In this document: positions 6,443-12,344 of the stretch, one piece after another
Position numbering within the stretch: position 1 is the first letter of the stretch
How the letters are laid out: each line of letters begins with the position of its first letter
NCBI GenBank assembly: GCA_003648225.1
Contig: QMOL01000050.1
Location: forward strand, 1 to 12,344
From: Chlamydiota bacterium
Lineage (GTDB): Bacteria; Auribacterota; UBA3054; B51-G9
Direction of reading: 5' to 3'
Length of the DNA: 12,344 nt
The notes under the pieces: model-generated
The model's input: the letters and a program-made list of their open reading frames with translations, nothing else
Told to the model about the DNA's origin: nothing
Database searches by the model: none
Made by a program: the position numbers and the translations under genes

Positions 6443-9400
6443 ATGAAAAAAGTGCTTTTTACATTTTTGATTTTATTCTCTTGCTTTTCTTCAACTTATG
6501 CAAATACGGTGGCTAAGGTTGAAGATTATAACGGCTCGCCTACACTTTTTATAAATGGCAAGCCGACTGTGCCGATGATGTTTTACGGTTACGCGGAGGA
6601 TTTAACTTCTGATCCCAACTGTAAATTTGTACAGCAAGCGAAATATATGACTAACGCGAATATGCATATTTACACATTCCCGATAAGTTTTAACATAATG
6701 TTTGATAAGAATTATACATGGTGGTATGTGCTTGATGATGTAGTAAACGCGGTAACTAATTTTGATTGTAACGCGATGGTGATACCGCGTATTTATTTGT
6801 ATCCCAAGCAATGGTATATAGACGAAAATCCTGATATAAAGATGGAATTCAGCGACGGTTTAACAGACAGAATTTGTCTCGCATCGGAAAAATGGAGAAA
6901 TTATATTAAAGGGAAATTAAGAGAATTCGTTCAACATTGCGAAAGTAAATTCGGAAATAACGTTATCGGCTATCACTTAACTTTAATGGAAACAGGCGAA
7001 TGGTTTTATGAACGCTCTTGGGATAATGTGTTTTCAGGCTATTCCGAAAATATGCGGCTCGGCTTTTCCAACTGGGCACAAAATAAATACGGAACCGAAA
7101 CGGCATTGAGAAACGCCTGGAATGACGGCTCGGTAACTTTCTCCACCATCACCCTGCCGATAACGTCCGAACGTTCAAATTCCGCGAGTGATTTTTTCAG
7201 AAATCCCACAACGGAAATGAAAACAATTGATTTTTATCAGTATAAAAATGAACTTGTGCCGGAAACAATTGACCTTATGGCGGCAGAAGTGAAAAGTGTA
7301 ACATCCGGAAATAAATTAGTCGCTACTTTTTACGGTTATACCTTTGAATTAACGGCTGTACCGAAAGGACCGGCTGTTACAGGTCATCTCGCTTTAAAGA
7401 AATTACTTCAATCTCCCAATATTGATATAATTGCCGGACCAACCAGTTATGTTAACCGTCGCGGCGGCGGGATAGACGCATTTATGTCCCCGGTAGATTC
7501 CATAAGGAAAGCGGGGAAAATGTGGTTTAATGAGAATGATAATAAAACTTATCTTGATACCAGTTCGGATTATGAAATTGATGGAAATTATCCAACATTG
7601 GCATTGACACAGAACGCGCACGCGAATAATTTCGCTCATATTTTGTGTCGCAGAATGGGAACTTGGTATATGGATTTACATAATCGCGGATGGCTGAACT
7701 CATCCGAGATTTGGCAGAATATCTCCAAACTGCATTCAATTTATAAAGGCCAGCTTGGCGAAAAATCTCCGTGGAATCCTGAAGTTGCCGTGATAGTCGA
7801 TGAAAGAAGTCCATACTATCTTGCTTGCAATGATGACTTTTTGGAACCGTTGTGTTATTCTTTGAGAACACGGCTTTATCGAATGGGCGTTCCGTTTAAT
7901 ATTTATTTATTGAGCGATGTTCTTGATGGTACGGTAACATTGCCGAAAGTTAATATATTTCTCGGCGCGAATTATTTAACGACAAGCGAGAGAAGCACGC
8001 TGCATTCCGCTTTGTCAGGCAAAGCGGCAATATGGTTTCATGGGGCAGGCTATTTTAACGAGAACGGCGCGGCAACGGAAAACATAGAAGACTTAACCGG
8101 ATTTGATATGACGCAGTTTAATAATGTTTCCGCGCGAATTAATGTTGTGTCCGCTTCATCAGCCAATCCGTGGAATAACGGAATTGGCGGTACAAGTTTC
8201 AAACCCTCTATTGTTGACAGGGGAAATTCAAGCATTTACGAGACAAAAGACCAGAATATCACTTATGATATTTATTGGGGTGTTGCCGGTCCGGGTAACG
8301 CGGTACAAATAGGGACTTATTACGGGAAAGTGTATACCGGATTGGCTGTCATGGACTATTTGGGATTCAAGTCTTTTTATTGTGGCATCGCCGGTATTCC
8401 GACAAAATTCTTAAGAAATGTCTGCAAGAATATGGGTGTCCACGTTTATGTTGACGATGATTATGTTATAGATTCCGATAGCGAGTTCTTATCGGTTTAT
8501 TCACCGAAAAATGAAACTCAGAGCATTGTGCTAAGTAATAATTTCTATCTTACAGATATGAATACCGGCGGGCTTGACCCTACAGTGGGCGGTGTGTTCA
8601 ATCAGAGTTTTTCAGTTGGAAGTATAAAAACCAGCTGGATAGGTAAAAACAGTATCGGCGGCTTCGCGGATAAAACAATTAATAAAGGACTCTGGCATTG
8701 CGATAATTCTTATGTTCCGGGCGGATATTGGGTGGCAAGTGATGACGATCATTCATCCGGAAGAAGCTATACCTGGCCCCTTCTAAACTACAAACGTTTA
8801 CACACTCATGCAAGCGCGCCTTCTTTGATTCCAAATTCACCAAAAGGCGGGAACTGTTTTAAATTTGACGGTAAAAATGACAATATAACCGCCGTTTCCG
8901 GTTGGGTGAATGATAGTAATTCTTTTTCCGGCAACGTTTCATTAAAATGGACGGATTTGCCATCATTAAATGATAATTACGCGGCAATTCTTGTTTCTCG
9001 ACCTTGGAAACTATACTTGAAAAATAACGGTTGGGGAAAAGGTAATCTTCTCTTCCGTGTGTTAAATTCTGCCGGAACAGCTTACACAGATGTACAATCT
9101 TCAGTGGATTTACATTCAAATAAATGGTATGATGTTAATTTTAAAGTCTATGATAATATAGCTTCCATTACTATTAATAATCAAACAGATGCTGTTGAAT
9201 TAAATAACGGAATGTCAACATCAAGTTCAGATGTATATGCCGGCAGTGATTTGAATTCAACACATTATTTTAAAGGGGAAATGGATGAAATAATGTTCGG
9301 TGCCGCCATTTCAGGACCTACCAATGCTCCGCCGCCGCAACCTGTTACTCACACAATCGCTTACTGGCGTTTCGAAGAAGGAACAGCTGGAGTTGCTCAT

Positions 9401-10165
9401 TCGGGTACTAATGATAATTGGTACCTCGATTACTCAAGCAACAGTTATAATTTAAGCGCTTGGGGCGATGAAGTTAATCCCCGGGCAACCGGTGATGTAC
9501 CGTTTTCAACAGTACCGTTGACAGGAGAAGATAACAATCTTGCATTAAGAATGACCGGCAGTCATAGTTCGGGTCAGAATATTAGTACAGCACCGTCGGC
9601 GCCAATAAATTATTATGACTTTTCCGGCGGCTTTACCATCGAATGCATGGTAAAATATAACAATGATGAATTTGCTGTTGTCGTAGGTAAAGACGGTCGC
9701 CCGGGTTCCGACGGCAATCAACCATTTTGTATAAAACACAGAGCGTCAAATCCCGAGGGACTTGAATTTGACTTTACAGACGGTGGCGGAACACGGCACC
9801 GGCTTAGAAGTGCCGACTCGGGTCTTTATCCGGAAACCGGTGTTTGGTATCACATCGCCGCGGTATGTGACGGAACAAATGCTTATCTCTATTGGCAAAC
9901 GGGAGGGAATTCTTATCAGCTTATAGCATCAGATAACACTGTATCCGGCGGCGCCCTTTGGCACAATAATAATAAATGGACTGTCGGAAGAGGAATGTGG
10001 GCCGACAATCCTTCCGATTATCTTAATGGTTATGTTGACGAAGTTCGCATCAGCGATGAGGCGTTACCCCATGAATTATTTCTCGGTTTTATACCTGAAC
10101 CGTCATTAATTCTTAGCGGATTTATTTTCTTATTTCTCGGATTAATAAGAAAACTCCAAAACTAA
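6443..10165 (+). CDS. GH42-like glycoside hydrolase, two LamG-like modules, PEP-CTERM
   Basis: This 1240-residue secreted enzyme starts at ATG 6443, not TTG 6434, because a clean signal peptide begins there (1-20, cleavage near TYA-N). Residues about 21-445 resemble the TIM barrel of beta-galactosidase-like GH42 relatives: GYHLTLMETGEW with Glu183 or Glu186 as acid/base candidate, the SNWAQNKYG / NAWNDG segment, and MWFNENDNKT with Glu364 as nucleophile candidate. Residues about 447-560 (EVAVIVDE start) look like the Rossmann-like trimerisation domain of GH42, followed by a beta-rich region to about 740. LamG-like module A (745-955: LWHCD, SSGR, GEMDEI) matches that of the preceding gene; module B (972-1215) matches the free LamG protein at 1441. 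IPEP at 1217-1220 opens a PEP-CTERM tail ending RKLQN. Beta-galactosidase activity is possible but unproven; exact family and substrate are uncertain. Confidence 0.82.
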   Translation: MKKVLFTFLILFSCFSSTYANTVAKVEDYNGSPTLFINGKPTVPMMFYGYAEDLTSDPNCKFVQQAKYMTNANMHIYTFPISFNIMFDKNYTWWYVLDDVVNAVTNFDCNAMVIPRIYLYPKQWYIDENPDIKMEFSDGLTDRICLASEKWRNYIKGKLREFVQHCESKFGNNVIGYHLTLMETGEWFYERSWDNVFSGYSENMRLGFSNWAQNKYGTETALRNAWNDGSVTFSTITLPITSERSNSASDFFRNPTTEMKTIDFYQYKNELVPETIDLMAAEVKSVTSGNKLVATFYGYTFELTAVPKGPAVTGHLALKKLLQSPNIDIIAGPTSYVNRRGGGIDAFMSPVDSIRKAGKMWFNENDNKTYLDTSSDYEIDGNYPTLALTQNAHANNFAHILCRRMGTWYMDLHNRGWLNSSEIWQNISKLHSIYKGQLGEKSPWNPEVAVIVDERSPYYLACNDDFLEPLCYSLRTRLYRMGVPFNIYLLSDVLDGTVTLPKVNIFLGANYLTTSERSTLHSALSGKAAIWFHGAGYFNENGAATENIEDLTGFDMTQFNNVSARINVVSASSANPWNNGIGGTSFKPSIVDRGNSSIYETKDQNITYDIYWGVAGPGNAVQIGTYYGKVYTGLAVMDYLGFKSFYCGIAGIPTKFLRNVCKNMGVHVYVDDDYVIDSDSEFLSVYSPKNETQSIVLSNNFYLTDMNTGGLDPTVGGVFNQSFSVGSIKTSWIGKNSIGGFADKTINKGLWHCDNSYVPGGYWVASDDDHSSGRSYTWPLLNYKRLHTHASAPSLIPNSPKGGNCFKFDGKNDNITAVSGWVNDSNSFSGNVSLKWTDLPSLNDNYAAILVSRPWKLYLKNNGWGKGNLLFRVLNSAGTAYTDVQSSVDLHSNKWYDVNFKVYDNIASITINNQTDAVELNNGMSTSSSDVYAGSDLNSTHYFKGEMDEIMFGAAISGPTNAPPPQPVTHTIAYWRFEEGTAGVAHSGTNDNWYLDYSSNSYNLSAWGDEVNPRATGDVPFSTVPLTGEDNNLALRMTGSHSSGQNISTAPSAPINYYDFSGGFTIECMVKYNNDEFAVVVGKDGRPGSDGNQPFCIKHRASNPEGLEFDFTDGGGTRHRLRSADSGLYPETGVWYHIAAVCDGTNAYLYWQTGGNSYQLIASDNTVSGGALWHNNNKWTVGRGMWADNPSDYLNGYVDEVRISDEALPHELFLGFIPEPSLILSGFIFLFLGLIRKLQN

Positions 10166-10199
10166 ATATTATAATCAAGTAATGTACTAACTATACAAT

Positions 10200-10210
10200 A
10201 GGATAACAAA
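10200..10210 (+). promoter_or_regulatory. Shine-Dalgarno site of the esterase gene
   Basis: AGGA at 10200-10203 lies 7 bases before the ATG at 10211, a good placement. It decides the start together with the signal peptide that follows. The gap from the previous stop codon is only 45 bases and shows no terminator, so the esterase is probably co-transcribed with the GH42-like gene. Confidence 0.6.
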
Positions 10211-12344
10211 ATGAAAAACTTGCTTGTTAAACTTGCTTTAATCGCAGCGCTTGTCGTTGCTTGTAATTCAGCTTCTGCTGCTTATACGGATACTATGGAT
10301 AATTTTGCTCTTTTCCATTGCGATACTGAAAATGCATCAGGTATAACACCGGATGATAATTCAAGCGGTAGAACAGGTTCTGAACTTAATGGTGATGTTG
10401 ATGAATTAAGAGTTAGTGCTCCAGTTATCATTTCGCCTGATCCGGATTTCGTTTTTACTGATATTCCAAAAGATATGCAAGTTTGTCCTCGTTTGCCATC
10501 AACAAATATAGCAAATGTAAAAATTGCCGGAACTATTTCTTCACCCGGATTTGATTTTATAACTGTAAAAGTTTATAGAGAAAGTGTACTGCAATCAGTC
10601 TTAACTCAAGCTTTGGTCTATTCAGCCGGTAAAGCAGATTTTAATTTTTTGACTTCTATAAAAGCTGAACTTGCGAATTATGATTTTACGGTTGCTACTG
10701 TTGCTGGTTCTACCGAAACAACTATTGCTACTGTAGATAATGTGGTTGGCGGAGATGTTTATTTGATTAACGGGCAATCAAACGCAAACGCCATGAGAGA
10801 ATCAGGCAGCGCTTCCGCAAATGTAAACCGAGGGCAGTTCCTTCGCTCTTTTGGTACTCACAGTGATTCCCCGGGAGTAGTTATAAGTGATTTGAACTGG
10901 CATCTCGCTGAAGGCGACAAAATGTACGGTCAAGGTGCCATTGGTCAATGGGCGATTCGTATGGGACGTGTATTAATTGAAGAAACAGGAATTCCTATTG
11001 CTATAATTAATAATGGTAACGGCGGTAAACCAATCAGCTTTTTTGAACGCAATGACAGTAACCCAGAAGATATTGGAACTAATTACGGTCGTTTGCTTTT
11101 TCGTGCGAGAAATGCCGGGGTTACAAATAAACTGCGTGCGATTTTATGGTATCAGGGGGAAAGCGATTCAGGCGCGGCAGATGTTCATGAAAATGGTTTT
11201 ACTAATTTATATAATAACTGGTTAGAAGATTATCCGGGTTTTGAAGAAGTTTTAATTCATCAACTCAGAGTTGGGTGCCTTGTTGCTCAATGGAATGTAA
11301 GTTTACGAAACCGGCAGCGTTTAATTCCGGACAAATTCCCGGATATAGAAGTTATGTCAACTACAGGGTTAAACGGTCATAATGGTTGTCATTTTGTTTA
11401 TAATAATGGTTACAAAGAACTTGGCGAACATGATGCCGCGTTACTTATGCGCGACTTATATGGCTCATCTAATACTATAAATATTGAACCTCCAAATATT
11501 GATCATATTTTTTTCAGTGATATTGGAAACACAAATATTACTATTGTAATGCGGAATAAAGTTGACAGCCTTATCTGGAATTCAGGTGTGGAAAATTATT
11601 TCAATCTTGAAAACTCAGGCGTAAATATTATCGGTGGAGGAGTTGCAAGCAATACTGTTATTCTTCAGCTTGATGGCAATGGTTCCTCAAATGATGGTTT
11701 AACTTATTCCGGACACTCCGGCTCAGGACCATGGGTATTAAATGGCAAAGGCGTCGGCTTATTAACTTTTTTTAGCGATGTTGTTTCTATAGGACCTGCT
11801 AAACCAAGAAATTTGATTGCCGTGCCGCTTTCTTGCTCATCAATTCAACTTAAATGGGATTCTGTATCAAATGTTATAAAGTATCTTATCAGACGCGATG
11901 GCGAAATTATAGGTTCTTCATTCCCGGCAAGCTATGTCGATGTAAATTTATCAAAAGCAACAAAATACTGCTACCAAGTTGCTTCGGTTGATCTTTCTTA
12001 CACCTCTACCTGGTCGGATGTGAAATGTGCTGTAACGGGTGCGAATCTTCCTGCTTCTCTCTTGTTTGAAGATACATTTAATGTAACCGGCGGGGGAAAT
12101 ATTAACTATAATTATAATGAATCAGGAAGACAGTTCGGTTCTCTTGCGCCTTTAACTTATACCACATATAACGCTTTGTGTGTTTGTGTTACTAACGAAG
12201 GACCATCATCCGGAAAAGCGAAAACTTCTATTTTAAATTATAACGCTGCTCCGCCTTTGCTGCGATGCGGATTTTCGCCTGATCAAAATTTCAATAATTC
12301 AGGGAATTTTAGTATCGAATATGAACTTACAAGACTCCCTGAAG
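10211..12344 (+). CDS. SGNH/SASA-type carbohydrate esterase with Fn3, 3' end missing
   Basis: The frame is open from ATG 10211 to the window edge (711 complete codons, no stop). Residues 1-23 are an export signal; V15-V16-A17-C18 also fits a lipobox, so lipoprotein and SASA-A signal-peptidase-I processing both remain possible. Residues 25-68 are a collapsed LamG-like module (FHCD, DDNSSGR, GDVDEL). A beta region (about 70-180) precedes an SGNH domain (183-430) of the sialate-O-acetylesterase/SASA type: GQSN with Ser190, NGNGG, WYQGESD (313-319), and NGCHF with His394, where Asn391 replaces the usual Asp of the DxxH block. A beta domain (about 435-527) and an Fn3 domain (about 531-610) follow, then the start of another ConA-like domain (613 on, FEDTF, GRQFG). 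The likely role is removing acetyl groups from a polysaccharide, complementing the two upstream hydrolases. Whether it ends in PEP-CTERM cannot be seen. Confidence 0.85.
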   Translation, partial: MKNLLVKLALIAALVVACNSASAAYTDTMDNFALFHCDTENASGITPDDNSSGRTGSELNGDVDELRVSAPVIISPDPDFVFTDIPKDMQVCPRLPSTNIANVKIAGTISSPGFDFITVKVYRESVLQSVLTQALVYSAGKADFNFLTSIKAELANYDFTVATVAGSTETTIATVDNVVGGDVYLINGQSNANAMRESGSASANVNRGQFLRSFGTHSDSPGVVISDLNWHLAEGDKMYGQGAIGQWAIRMGRVLIEETGIPIAIINNGNGGKPISFFERNDSNPEDIGTNYGRLLFRARNAGVTNKLRAILWYQGESDSGAADVHENGFTNLYNNWLEDYPGFEEVLIHQLRVGCLVAQWNVSLRNRQRLIPDKFPDIEVMSTTGLNGHNGCHFVYNNGYKELGEHDAALLMRDLYGSSNTINIEPPNIDHIFFSDIGNTNITIVMRNKVDSLIWNSGVENYFNLENSGVNIIGGGVASNTVILQLDGNGSSNDGLTYSGHSGSGPWVLNGKGVGLLTFFSDVVSIGPAKPRNLIAVPLSCSSIQLKWDSVSNVIKYLIRRDGEIIGSSFPASYVDVNLSKATKYCYQVASVDLSYTSTWSDVKCAVTGANLPASLLFEDTFNVTGGGNINYNYNESGRQFGSLAPLTYTTYNALCVCVTNEGPSSGKAKTSILNYNAAPPLLRCGFSPDQNFNNSGNFSIEYELTRLPE

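Noticed and set aside
7527..7871. 114-codon minus-strand open frame opposite the GH42-like gene
   Set aside because: It lies inside the catalytic barrel coding region of a well supported gene, and its product looks like an antisense reading.
11013..11225. 70-codon plus-strand open frame within the esterase gene
   Set aside because: It is out of frame within the SGNH domain, which is open without stops from 10211 to the edge and carries conserved motifs on both sides.

Overview
The window looks like an AT-rich piece of a Gram-negative bacterial chromosome, most likely from the PVC superphylum (Kiritimatiellota, Lentisphaerota or a relative). That assignment is an inference. It rests on four secreted proteins with PEP-CTERM sorting tails, repeated LamG-like modules, a DxDGDxxxNxxE / GTDPTN tail on an exported hydrolase, and glycoside hydrolases of types common in that group. 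No rRNA or ribosomal gene is present to confirm it. All six genes lie on the + strand and all encode exported proteins.

Layout: 1-613 is an AT-rich leader without a convincing gene; it carries an inverted pair of CACnAAG-type repeats and a candidate extended -10 promoter. At 614-1351 is a small PEP-CTERM protein with beta-helix-like repeats, and at 1441-2298 a stand-alone LamG PEP-CTERM protein; both have good Shine-Dalgarno sites. A clear intrinsic terminator (2335-2380) closes this block. The spacer to 2753 holds the orphaned 3' end of a lost PEP-CTERM gene (2617-2694) and a candidate promoter.

The second block reads as one transcription unit: an endonuclease/exonuclease/phosphatase-fold lipoprotein (2754-4064), an apiosidase-like (GH140-type) hydrolase with collagen-binding-like and LamG-like modules (4105-6315), a 1240-residue GH42-like hydrolase with two different LamG-like modules (6443-10165), and an SGNH/SASA-type carbohydrate esterase with an Fn3 domain that runs off the right edge (10211 to beyond 12344). 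The simplest reading is a surface-displayed system for debranching, deacetylating and depolymerising a complex plant or algal polysaccharide. The GH140 resemblance points towards pectin, but substrate is not provable from sequence. No exosortase, transporter or regulator is visible.

The most interesting feature is module traffic. One LamG-like module type with an HCD...DDxSSGR opening occurs in three neighbouring proteins, once reduced in frame to only its two ends. Another LamG type occurs both as a free-standing protein and fused to the GH42-like enzyme. A chimeric-looking sorting-signal remnant lies between the two blocks.
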